Source: an uncultured Prevotella sp.
GTDB taxonomy: Bacteria > Bacteroidota > Bacteroidia > Bacteroidales > Bacteroidaceae
Reading direction: 5' to 3'
Length of the DNA stretch: 64,000 nt
Assembly: GCA_946183415.1 (NCBI GenBank)
Contig: CAMHAM010000008.1
Coordinates: 25,911 to 89,910 of the forward strand
Under the pieces are notes generated by a model. The model saw only the letters and a list, made by a program, of their open reading frames with translations, did no database searches and was not told the origin of the DNA. The position numbers were made by a program, and so were the translations under genes. This document shows positions 1 through 6,856 of the stretch, in pieces (the stretch's first letter is position 1; each line of letters opens with the position of its first letter).

Positions 1-1
1 A

Positions 2-826
2 GGCTTGCTCGTTGGACTTGCTGGAGCTTTGCAGGTGCTCACACGTTCCATCCGGTATTCCTGGAGCCTCGTATTTTACCTGATGGCGGGTCTTTTTATC
101 GCCTTCTGGCTCTATCACAACTGGATGCTGCCTCGCCCCTCTGAGGATACTGATCGTGGGCACAAGACTGCCTCCGACATTTTCCGCGAGTTTCGCGACA
201 CAGTTGTCACATTTTTCCAAAAGCCTCAGGTGTGGGTGGGTATCTGCTTCATGCTCTTCTACCGTATGCCAGAAGGACTGCTGGCAAAGGTCAGTGCCCT
301 CTTCCTTGTTGATAAGGTCAGCAATGGTGGCCTCGGACTGTCTGATGGGGAGTTCGGACTCGTTCAGGGTACGGTTGGGGTCATCGGACTTACACTTGGT
401 GGCATCCTTGGCGGCATCTGTGCCAGCCGCGACGGACTGAAGCGCTGGCTATGGCCTATGGTAATGGCCATCACTCTGCCCGACATCGTCTACGTCTATC
501 TTTCTTACATCCAGCCCTCCAGTCTCGTTAACATCAGCGTCTGCATCTTCATCGAGCAGTTCGGCTACGGATTTGGATTCTCTGCCTACATGCTATACCT
601 TATATATTATAGTCAGGGTGAGCACAAGACGGCCCACTATGCTCTCTGCACAGCGTTCATGGCGCTGTCGATGATGATTCCTGGGCTCTTTGCAGGTGCA
701 CTTCAGGAGAGTGTCGGCTATCCAGCCTTCTTCCTTATCGTGGTCGTAGCCTGTGCGATGACCTACATCGTTACTTCACTACTCAAGATTGACCCTGAAT
801 TTGGCAAAAAGAAGGCTTCCGAGTAA
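2..826 (+). CDS. MFS transporter, AmpG/PAT-like, C-terminal part (cut by window edge)
   Basis: The reading frame is open from the first bases, so the gene begins outside the window and about 274 residues of its C-terminal part are visible. Hydrophobic segments recur through the whole stretch, about seven of them, which fits an inner-membrane major facilitator permease. The segment HKTAHYALCTAFMAL followed by a Gly/Phe-rich helix resembles the last helices of AmpG-type muropeptide permeases and related Bacteroidetes MFS proteins. The substrate cannot be read from the sequence; a peptidoglycan fragment or other small solute is a guess. The C-terminus is short and basic (KKKASE). A strong hairpin directly at the stop codon ends the transcript. 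Confidence is good for MFS and low for the AmpG subfamily. Confidence 0.75.
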   Translation, partial: GLLVGLAGALQVLTRSIRYSWSLVFYLMAGLFIAFWLYHNWMLPRPSEDTDRGHKTASDIFREFRDTVVTFFQKPQVWVGICFMLFYRMPEGLLAKVSALFLVDKVSNGGLGLSDGEFGLVQGTVGVIGLTLGGILGGICASRDGLKRWLWPMVMAITLPDIVYVYLSYIQPSSLVNISVCIFIEQFGYGFGFSAYMLYLIYYSQGEHKTAHYALCTAFMALSMMIPGLFAGALQESVGYPAFFLIVVVACAMTYIVTSLLKIDPEFGKKKASE

Positions 827-840
827 TGGAAGCCTTCTTT
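808..840. terminator. Bidirectional intrinsic terminator
   Basis: A 13-bp perfect stem (808-820 with 828-840) with a 7-nt loop that contains the MFS stop codon. The plus strand continues with a T-rich run and the minus strand with TTTTTGCC. It can therefore end both the MFS transcript and the convergent serine acetyltransferase transcript. Confidence 0.85.
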
Positions 841-850
841 ATTTGTTTGA

Positions 851-1771
851 TCAGATCCCAGCACCGTCTTGGAATCCTGCATCTACTGCTTTCGACTGCA
901 GAATCCTTGAATTGGGGGGAACGCTATGTGTCAGCCAAATGTTACCACCTATCACTGAGTGGTGTCCGATAGTGATACGCCCTAATATCGATGCGTTCGA
1001 ATAGATGGTCACATGATCCTCGATAATTGGATGACGCGGTATGTTCAGCATATTGCCGTTTTCATCGTATTTGAAACTTTTTGCGCCTAACGTCACGCCC
1101 TGGTACAACGTCACGTGGCTGCCGATGATACTCGTCTCGCCAATCACCACACCCGTACCATGATCTATCGAGAAATATTCACCGATATGCGCCCCTGGGT
1201 GAATATCAATACCCGTCTTCGAATGAGCCAACTCTGTGATAATACGTGGTATGACGGGCACGCCCAGCTGGTGCAGCTTATGGGCAATGCGGTAGTGCGT
1301 CATCGTATTTATGCTCGGATAACTGAAAATCACCTCTCCATAGTTAGGAGCCGCTGGGTCATTGTCGAACATCGCCTCCACATCAGTATATAGAAGTCGT
1401 TTGATTTCTGGCAGCGCATCAATGAACTCCAAGGCCAACTTCTCAGCCTCATCGTACACCTGTGCTTTCGTGCGAATAGCTTCACAATCCTCGCAGAACT
1501 GTAGTCCGTGGGCTATCTGCTTCACCAGTTGTGTCATCAGCTCCTCCATGTGTACACCGATGAAGTATGAGCGTATGGCCTCGTCGGGCTGTCGCTTATT
1601 AAAATAGTCGGGGAAGATGATGTTCTTCACCAACGCCACGATTTCCTTCACCTTCTGAACCGATGGCAGTGGTGCCTCGGTGGCGGGCATCATCCCTACC
1701 TCCTTCTCTGTCTGCTTCGAGAGCAGCTCCACGTTTCTGCGCAGCGTGTCATTTGCTTGTTTCTTGTCCAT
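851..1771 (-). CDS. cysE: Serine O-acetyltransferase (EpsC/CysE family)
   Basis: Predicted to transfer acetyl from acetyl-CoA to L-serine, giving O-acetylserine for cysteine synthesis in the cytoplasm. The C-terminal third carries left-handed beta-helix hexapeptide repeats, seen as HPGAHIGEYFSIDHG followed by GVVIGET and GVTLGAKS, with the catalytic His/Asp pair in the DHG segment. The roughly 170-residue helical N-terminal domain matches the longer Bacteroidetes EpsC-type enzymes. An in-frame ATG exists at 1822, but a complete -33/-7 promoter lies between it and the ATG at 1771. I therefore chose 1771 (306 residues). It is a single-gene unit, convergent with the MFS gene. Confidence 0.88.
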   Translation of the reverse strand: MDKKQANDTLRRNVELLSKQTEKEVGMMPATEAPLPSVQKVKEIVALVKNIIFPDYFNKRQPDEAIRSYFIGVHMEELMTQLVKQIAHGLQFCEDCEAIRTKAQVYDEAEKLALEFIDALPEIKRLLYTDVEAMFDNDPAAPNYGEVIFSYPSINTMTHYRIAHKLHQLGVPVIPRIITELAHSKTGIDIHPGAHIGEYFSIDHGTGVVIGETSIIGSHVTLYQGVTLGAKSFKYDENGNMLNIPRHPIIEDHVTIYSNASILGRITIGHHSVIGGNIWLTHSVPPNSRILQSKAVDAGFQDGAGI

Positions 1772-1791
1772 GATAGTCTTGTTTACAGCTG

Positions 1792-1823
1792 CAAAAGTAG
1801 GTAATTTAGCCGACACAGCCAAA
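1792..1823 (-). promoter_or_regulatory. Bacteroidetes-type promoter of cysE
   Basis: On the minus strand, TTTG (1820-1823), a 20-nt spacer and TACTTTTG (1792-1799) match the sigma-ABfr consensus TTTG...TAnnTTTG. Its position excludes the upstream ATG as the start of the acetyltransferase. Confidence 0.8.
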
Positions 1824-1840
1824 TTTTCCGCCTAAAAGTT

Positions 1841-2725
1841 TCATTTATCAGGTATTTGGTACTCGATGGGCGTTTCCCAAGTGTCATTAAGCGTGATGGT
1901 AAACTTCACTTTCGTCACTTTGCCGTTAAACAGCTTTCCCCGACAGGTCGTCACACAGTTCCTGCGTATGGGAATGCTGTCAATGACGGTTGATGTCAGC
2001 AGGTCGGTGCCCTCAAAGGCTCCAATGGTAACCTCCAGATAGTCTCTGTCCTGCCATGGGATGGTGTAGATTTCAAACGGTGTCTCGTCTTTGCCGAACC
2101 AAGCTGCCTGTTTCGACTTCACGTTACCATAGCCGCTCTGAGCGTCGATTGAGCCCGATCCGCCCTCGTAGTAGAACCGGATGCTGTCGGTCTTTTCCGG
2201 GATAGGGTCTTCATTGATGAACCTTACCTTGGCCACCACGCGGTCGAGCCTTACATCGAGATTGATGGCACTATCGCCCACCGTCAGCCGCTTCGAGGTG
2301 AAGAAGGTGTCGGTAAAGCCCTTGGCATTAGTAAACGATACTGACTCATTCTTGCTGGCCGTACGCTTGTTCACGCTGGGATTACCATCCGAGCTGTGGG
2401 CCACGATGGCTAGCCGATATGTGCCCAACGGCAGCGTAAAACGTCCCTCTCCGAAATCTTCGTCACCCAATTCCTGATTCTTCTGGTCCACACGCTCACC
2501 ATTGTCATCGAAGACGATGAAATTCAAGTGGTTGCACAGGTCGCCGACCTCCGCTCGTGTCTCCGACTTAAACGGTGTCTGCTCAAAACTCCTGATACGC
2601 ACCACCACATTAGCGTCGTCATCAATTGAGCCTTTGCCCAAATTCATTTTCTCACACGATGTCACCGTCAGGAAGGTCCCGACACACACAGAAACCCATA
2701 ATAGGCTGAAAAACTTGCTTTTCAT
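1841..2725 (-). CDS. FimB/Mfa2-type fimbrial anchor lipoprotein
   Basis: A 294-residue lipoprotein with a signal peptide ending in lipobox VTSC (Cys24). The body is beta-rich and carries features of the FimB/Mfa2 anchor family: an N-terminal domain with NFIVFDDNGERV, then a LPLGTYRLAIVAHSS core, then a segment with paired strands typical of the transthyretin-like fold. In Porphyromonas and Bacteroides such proteins cap or anchor type V pili at the outer membrane, but usually next to a major fimbrillin gene. No fimbrillin gene is visible here, so the role as an orphan anchor or surface lipoprotein is inferred. Family assignment is moderately sure, function less so. Confidence 0.65.
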   Translation of the reverse strand: MKSKFFSLLWVSVCVGTFLTVTSCEKMNLGKGSIDDDANVVVRIRSFEQTPFKSETRAEVGDLCNHLNFIVFDDNGERVDQKNQELGDEDFGEGRFTLPLGTYRLAIVAHSSDGNPSVNKRTASKNESVSFTNAKGFTDTFFTSKRLTVGDSAINLDVRLDRVVAKVRFINEDPIPEKTDSIRFYYEGGSGSIDAQSGYGNVKSKQAAWFGKDETPFEIYTIPWQDRDYLEVTIGAFEGTDLLTSTVIDSIPIRRNCVTTCRGKLFNGKVTKVKFTITLNDTWETPIEYQIPDK

Positions 2726-2825
2726 TTCTTACTTGATTTAAAATTGAACAAATAACAATATCGAGAGGCAAAATTAAACCAATTCTTACAAACTAATGCA
2801 GGAGCCACCATAGATTTACATTTTC

Positions 2826-2927
2826 TTAACAGTTGGAGGTGCTGATGTAAGCCTTCAGCGAGGGGGTCACCGCCAGACAGATGGTCTTCTCCGTCCGCGA
2901 AACATCAGCCACCACAAGGTTGGTGTC
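2826..2927 (-). pseudogene. C-terminal scrap of an unidentified coding sequence
   Basis: Reading the minus strand from 2927 gives 33 well-formed codons, beginning DTNLVVADVSRTEKTICLA and ending in a stop at 2826-2828. A stop (2928-2930) lies immediately before it and there is no start codon. The third positions are GC-rich, unlike the AT-rich DNA around it, which suggests the decayed 3' end of a real gene. I do not recognise the family. Confidence 0.35.
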
Positions 2928-2943
2928 TTAAAAGATTTGCTCA

Positions 2944-4116
2944 TTAATACAACAACCCGAAAGCCCAGAGGGGGATGATGTTGGCCGAGCCGAATTCGAT
3001 ATCGTCTTTGACGACATAGCCTTCTTTGGCTTCGGAAAGTTGTTTCTTGCCCTTATTCTTACCTCCCACCTCGAAGGTCTTCCCGTCAATCTCAAAGTCG
3101 CTGATGCGCGAACTGATGACATCTGAAACGACACGCATCTGGTTATAGAAGAATGTCTCGCGGATATTACCGACGTCAGTAGCATTGCCACCAAGCAGGT
3201 ATGCCATATTAGTATTGTCCAGATATACCTTATCAACCTTCCCTACTCCTCTGATGCCACCAGTATCATCACGCAACTGGCCGATCATCCCCGCCTGCTC
3301 CATATAGAGAAAATAATCGGGAAGCACATTCCGACTCACACCAACCACAGCAGCCAGCGAATCCATAACAGGTTTGAACGGTACACTTTTGGCAATGACT
3401 GTCAACAGTTTTTTCAGTTTCCTGCCAGTAGAAGCATTCATGTTGGCATATTGCGGTATATCCACCTCCATCGTCTGATTGATAACCTGGAGAAGCCTCA
3501 GCTCAAAGTCTGAATCACCAGAAAAAGGATAATAGCCTCTCTGCAGATAGTCGCGGAACAATGGCAGCGGATGGCTGACATCTGCCACGACGGCCTTCAA
3601 GTTTAGCACATCTTTCAGCGTGTAAACAGGCACTTCAATATTGTGAAACAGCTGTAGATATTCTCTGAAAGACAAGCCCTGCATCATGAAGACAGGCGCC
3701 CGACGGCTCAGATCCGAGAACCCTTTGTAGATATCAAGCACCGACGATCCCGTAAATCCGACCTTCACGTCAGGATGAGAGTCATAGATCTGCTTCAACT
3801 CGCTCGACCAGTTTTCGTACTTATGAATCTCGTCGATGAATATCTGTTCACCGCCCTCCTTGGCAAACTCATCCACAGTCTCAACCAGCGTATGCGATGA
3901 GAAATACAGGTGGTCGGCACCTATATAGAACATACGCCTTTCATCTCTATGCGCTTTGATATACTGCAGGATCATGGTGGACTTGCCGACACCACGAGGC
4001 CCTACGAGACCAAACATCCGAGACTCCCAGCTTATCTGGTCGAACATATAACGGTGAAAGGTAGAAACAGTCTGCTTCAACTGGCCTTCCATAAATTCAA
4101 TCAAAGAGATATCCAT
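2944..4116 (-). CDS. AAA ATPase with DUF4143-like C-terminal domain
   Basis: A 390-residue cytoplasmic ATPase of the AAA_14/DUF4143 class that is widespread in Bacteroidetes. Walker A GPRGVGKS is at residues 39-46 and Walker B IFIDEIH at 92-98. A sensor-like GFTGSS follows near 138, and the C-terminal half resembles the PD-(D/E)xK-like DUF4143 region, with FEIDGK and GGKNKGKK near the end. The physiological role of this family is not established; it is often mobile or clustered with toxin-like genes. Here it stands alone. The promoter overlaps a palindrome, so self-regulation or control by an unlinked repressor is plausible. Confidence 0.8.
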   Translation of the reverse strand: MDISLIEFMEGQLKQTVSTFHRYMFDQISWESRMFGLVGPRGVGKSTMILQYIKAHRDERRMFYIGADHLYFSSHTLVETVDEFAKEGGEQIFIDEIHKYENWSSELKQIYDSHPDVKVGFTGSSVLDIYKGFSDLSRRAPVFMMQGLSFREYLQLFHNIEVPVYTLKDVLNLKAVVADVSHPLPLFRDYLQRGYYPFSGDSDFELRLLQVINQTMEVDIPQYANMNASTGRKLKKLLTVIAKSVPFKPVMDSLAAVVGVSRNVLPDYFLYMEQAGMIGQLRDDTGGIRGVGKVDKVYLDNTNMAYLLGGNATDVGNIRETFFYNQMRVVSDVISSRISDFEIDGKTFEVGGKNKGKKQLSEAKEGYVVKDDIEFGSANIIPLWAFGLLY

Positions 4117-4141
4117 AAGCGTTTATACTTCAATTTGGGTA

Positions 4142-4205
4142 CAAAGATAAGCAAATTGCACTATAATAGTGCAGAATTATTAAGAAAATTGCACTATTTA
4201 AGTGC
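4142..4205 (-). promoter_or_regulatory. ATPase promoter with two operator-like palindromes
   Basis: The minus-strand -7 element TATCTTTG lies at 4142-4149. Just upstream is a 7-bp-arm palindrome GCACTATAATAGTGC (4158-4172) in the -7/-33 spacer. A second, imperfect copy, GCACTATTTAAGTGC, lies at 4191-4205. The two copies share the 12-mer AAATTGCACTAT and are exactly 33 bp apart, three helical turns, as expected for cooperative binding of a dimeric regulator. Confidence 0.6.
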
Positions 4206-4356
4206 ATTTTTAACAAAAACAAGGCACAATTCCTGAAAAAGGCATTCGTACCAATAGATAAATTCTACCTGCAATAAGTGCCCCTTATTCCGCAAAGGAG
4301 GCACCTTATTGATCAATAACCACCTTTTATCCACCAAGCCTAAGGCTCAGCATTTA

Positions 4357-4415
4357 TTCCCAAGGTGGGAACGTCATGTTCCCAACGTGGGAACGCCACA
4401 TTCCCAGCATGGGAA
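4357..4415. repeat. Three palindromes TTCCCANNNTGGGAA at 22-bp period
   Basis: Near-identical 15-bp palindromes occupy 4357-4371, 4379-4393 and 4401-4415, separated by 7-bp spacers that differ in sequence. The start-to-start distance is exactly 22 bp. A degenerate further copy (ACCCAAGGTGT) lies near 4444-4454. The function is unknown. The fixed two-turn spacing favours protein binding over a transcribed hairpin array. Confidence 0.75.
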
Positions 4416-4428
4416 CAATTCTTCTCCT

Positions 4429-4548
4429 TCATAGAAACAATGTACCCAAGGTGTAGCGAAACAGCTCTGCCATCTGAGCCTGTGTCAGCCAAACCGTCTC
4501 ATTCTCTAAGCGGACATCTATCTGTGTCTGTCCGTCCTCCGTCTGATA
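4429..4548 (-). pseudogene. Remnant of a RhuM-family gene next to ssrA
   Basis: The minus strand from 4548 reads 39 codons beginning YQTEDGQTQIDVRLENE and continuing with TVWLTQAQMAELF. This is the conserved N-terminal region of RhuM (virulence/DNA-binding-like) proteins. After ELF the match is lost and a stop occurs at 4429-4431. The start codon is missing because the sequence runs straight into the ssrA terminator. It is therefore truncated at both ends. RhuM genes are commonly carried on genomic islands, and the 3' end of ssrA is a well-known integration site. Confidence 0.65.
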
Positions 4549-4583
4549 AAAAAGCCGCTGACTTTTCGAAAAGTCAGCGGCTT
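4545..4583 (-). terminator. Intrinsic terminator of ssrA
   Basis: A perfect 16-bp inverted repeat (4552-4567 with 4568-4583), followed on the minus strand by a run of six T. It lies 14 nt past the CCA end of the tmRNA. Confidence 0.9.
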
Positions 4584-4596
4584 AAATTTAAAATAG

Positions 4597-4997
4597 TGGT
4601 GGAGCTGGAGGGAGTCGAACCCTCGTCCAAACAGGGAAACCATACGCTTTCTACACGCTTATTCCAGCCTTCGGTTTTCGAGCATCAGCAAGACCTGGAC
4701 CACCAACTGACACCTTAGCTCCTAAATCTCATCCGCACGTCGGAGCCCATACAGACTATTTCCGATTTAACCTGCGCCGCTTGATCCTCAGATTCGGAAC
4801 AACATCCTTGGAGCGACGTCTCGTTTCTCCGCCTTGCAGTGAAATTAAGCTAGCAATCTACTGTACTTCGATTAAGCAGCGAGAGCATACTCATTGTTGC
4901 CAATTAATTTTTCTCTGACTCAGATTATGGAGGGAACCAAAGAAGCCTCCGCGTGCTTACGTACCATCTCGACCCGCTGTCAAATCCAAACAACCCC
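4597..4997 (-). ncRNA. ssrA: tmRNA (transfer-messenger RNA)
   Basis: Rescues ribosomes stalled on broken mRNA by adding a degradation tag. The 5' end GGGGTTG (minus strand, from 4997) pairs with CAGCTCC just before the encoded CCA at 4597-4599, forming the acceptor stem. The T arm (GTTCGACTCCCTCCAGC) is also visible at the 3' end. The tag reading frame lies at 4872-4901 and would give GNNEYALAA if resumption is at the GGC codon; the ALAA end is the usual protease signal. The length of 401 nt is normal for one-piece Bacteroidetes tmRNA. A promoter and a terminator flank it. Confidence 0.95.
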
Positions 4998-5045
4998 ATG
5001 TCGAAAAAAGTCGTAGCAAAATGCGTCCACCGACGATTTCAGGGG

Positions 5046-5076
5046 CAAAGATACGAATATTTTGGAATTCTGCAAA
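5046..5076 (-). promoter_or_regulatory. ssrA promoter
   Basis: Minus-strand TTTG (5073-5076), a 19-nt spacer and TATCTTTG (5046-5053). Transcription would start roughly 40 nt before the mature tmRNA 5' end, leaving a leader for RNase P to remove. Confidence 0.85.
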
Positions 5077-5152
5077 GTTTTTGGATTATTTTTCGTAATT
5101 TTGCCCCCGTTTTCTATAATAATAAGGTGAAATTTGCGTTTTTATTTTAAGT

Positions 5153-5953
5153 ATGAAGATAAAACATTTGATAATGGCGGTATGTGGGACGATGATCATG
5201 ACCTCATGTCTCACGCCTAAAACCGTGGCCTATTTCCCAGGACTCGCTGACGGTGCATCACTCGAGATGACCTACACGAAAGGCATCTTGCTGAAACCGA
5301 CGGATAAGCTGTCGATTGTGGTGAATACGAAGTCGGCAGAGTTGAACAATGTGCTGAACCTGCCCGTGACCTCGCAGATCATCGGCTACTCGGAGATGCA
5401 ATCCATCAACCAGAGCCGAGGCACATCGGGCTATACCATTGACCCTGATGGCAACATCGACTTTCCACTGATAGGCAAGATAAAGGCTGCCGGACTGACA
5501 CGTGCCGAACTGGCTGAACAGCTGAAGCGCACGATGGAGGAGAAGAGCGTGGCCAAGGATGCCGTAGTGACCATCGAGTACTTGAACCTGGGATTCTCTG
5601 TCATCGGTGAGGTAAAGGAGCCCGGATTCTATGAGATCAAGAGCGACCGTACCACACTGATGCAAGCCCTGAGCCGTGCAGGCGACATGACCATCTACGG
5701 CGACAGGAACAAGGTGAAGGTGCTGCGTATCAACGACGAGGGCAAGCAGGACACTTATGTGCTAAGTATGATGGAACCTGAGGCGCTGACGAAATCACCC
5801 GCCTACATCATCCAGCAGAACGACGTGGTCTACGTGCAGCCAAACAACTATCGTAAGCGCCAGTCGGCCAACGCCAGCGACACCTCGAACGGCTCGTTCT
5901 GGGTATCAGTGGTATCAGTGCTCACAACAATCGCCGTGCTATTGTTCAAGTAA
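5153..5953 (+). CDS. Wza-like polysaccharide export lipoprotein
   Basis: First gene of the exopolysaccharide operon. The 266-residue product has a lipoprotein signal with lipobox MTSC (Cys19). A Poly_export domain follows (about residues 45-145, including YTIDPDGNIDFPLIGKI), then an SLBB-type segment (GFSVIGEVKEPGFYEI, from about 149). A hydrophobic helix ends the protein (about 248-264), comparable to the outer-membrane-spanning alpha-helix of Wza. It should form the outer-membrane exit channel for the polymer. The next gene starts at the base directly after its stop, so the two are co-translated. The start ATG lies just after an AT-rich leader without a Shine-Dalgarno sequence, as is normal in this phylum. 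Confidence 0.88.
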   Translation: MKIKHLIMAVCGTMIMTSCLTPKTVAYFPGLADGASLEMTYTKGILLKPTDKLSIVVNTKSAELNNVLNLPVTSQIIGYSEMQSINQSRGTSGYTIDPDGNIDFPLIGKIKAAGLTRAELAEQLKRTMEEKSVAKDAVVTIEYLNLGFSVIGEVKEPGFYEIKSDRTTLMQALSRAGDMTIYGDRNKVKVLRINDEGKQDTYVLSMMEPEALTKSPAYIIQQNDVVYVQPNNYRKRQSANASDTSNGSFWVSVVSVLTTIAVLLFK

Positions 5954-6856
5954 ATGTCGTACCTCAGTCATAAGATCGGTATCGTAAAGGATGCGCTCAT
6001 GGGAAATCTCATGAAGCTGAAAGTGCTATATGACATCAGAGTGAGACAGGCAATGAAAAGTCCGGCAAGGAAAGAGAAGGATATCATCATATCACTCACC
6101 AGTTACGGGAAACGCGTGAAAGGAAGTGCCATATATGCCATCTACTCACTGTTGAACCAGACTGTAGGAGCAGAGCGCATCGTGCTGTGGCTCGACGAGA
6201 AGACCTACAACAGCGAGAACCTGCCCAAAAACCTGAGGCACCTCTGCGACTATGGACTGGAAGTGCGCTACGCCAAGGACATGGGTGCCTATACGAAGCT
6301 GATACACTCGCTGAAAGAATTTCCAGACAAGCATATTATCACCGCCGACGACGACATCTACTACACAAAGACCTTCATAGAGGAACTGGCTGAAGCTCAC
6401 CACCGACACGCGAAGGCCATCATAGCAGGCTATGCCAAAATGCCAACGACAGACGGGGACAACCGGCTGAAGCCTTACACAGAGTGGCCTGAATACCACC
6501 ATGTGAGTGCCGACTTCGAGTACGACAAGGCCAAGCTTTTTCCGCTGGGTTGGGCGGGTGTACTCTATCCTGCACACACGTTCGACGAGGAGGTGACCAA
6601 CGAGGAGGTGTTCACTCGACTCTGTCCGAAGGCGGACGATGTATGGCTCTATGTGATGGGGCTGCGATGCCAAGCGGAAAAGTGCCTGCTCAAAGAGTCG
6701 CGCATCAGCTACTACCACACAGACCTCATCAGGCAACTGGCAACCAACGACCGGCTGACAGCTACAAACCGCCTGGAAGGTGAGAACGACAAGCAACTGG
6801 CTGCCGTGCTTGAGCACTATCATGAAGGGAAAAATGAGATAATAAATGAAAGATAA
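5954..6856 (+). CDS. Glycosyltransferase of the exopolysaccharide locus
   Basis: A 300-residue cytoplasmic or peripheral-membrane protein without transmembrane helices. The N-terminal half has a nucleotide-sugar-transferase look: IIISLTSYGKR, repeated hydrophobic strands, and an acidic ADDDIYY motif (Asp132-134) that fits a GT-A metal-binding site. The segment DDVWLY near residue 228 and the basic C-terminal half are common in this group of Bacteroidetes capsule transferases. Donor and acceptor sugars cannot be inferred. The gene abuts the export lipoprotein gene and overlaps the next gene by 11 bp, so it belongs to the operon. Confidence 0.75.
   Translation: MSYLSHKIGIVKDALMGNLMKLKVLYDIRVRQAMKSPARKEKDIIISLTSYGKRVKGSAIYAIYSLLNQTVGAERIVLWLDEKTYNSENLPKNLRHLCDYGLEVRYAKDMGAYTKLIHSLKEFPDKHIITADDDIYYTKTFIEELAEAHHRHAKAIIAGYAKMPTTDGDNRLKPYTEWPEYHHVSADFEYDKAKLFPLGWAGVLYPAHTFDEEVTNEEVFTRLCPKADDVWLYVMGLRCQAEKCLLKESRISYYHTDLIRQLATNDRLTATNRLEGENDKQLAAVLEHYHEGKNEIINER

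Noticed and set aside
4357..4415. CRISPR-like array
   Set aside because: Repeats are 15-bp palindromes with 7-bp spacers, far shorter than CRISPR units, and no cas gene is in the window.
4365..4718. Plus-strand open frame over the RhuM remnant and ssrA
   Set aside because: It runs through the terminator and into tmRNA, so it is not a gene.
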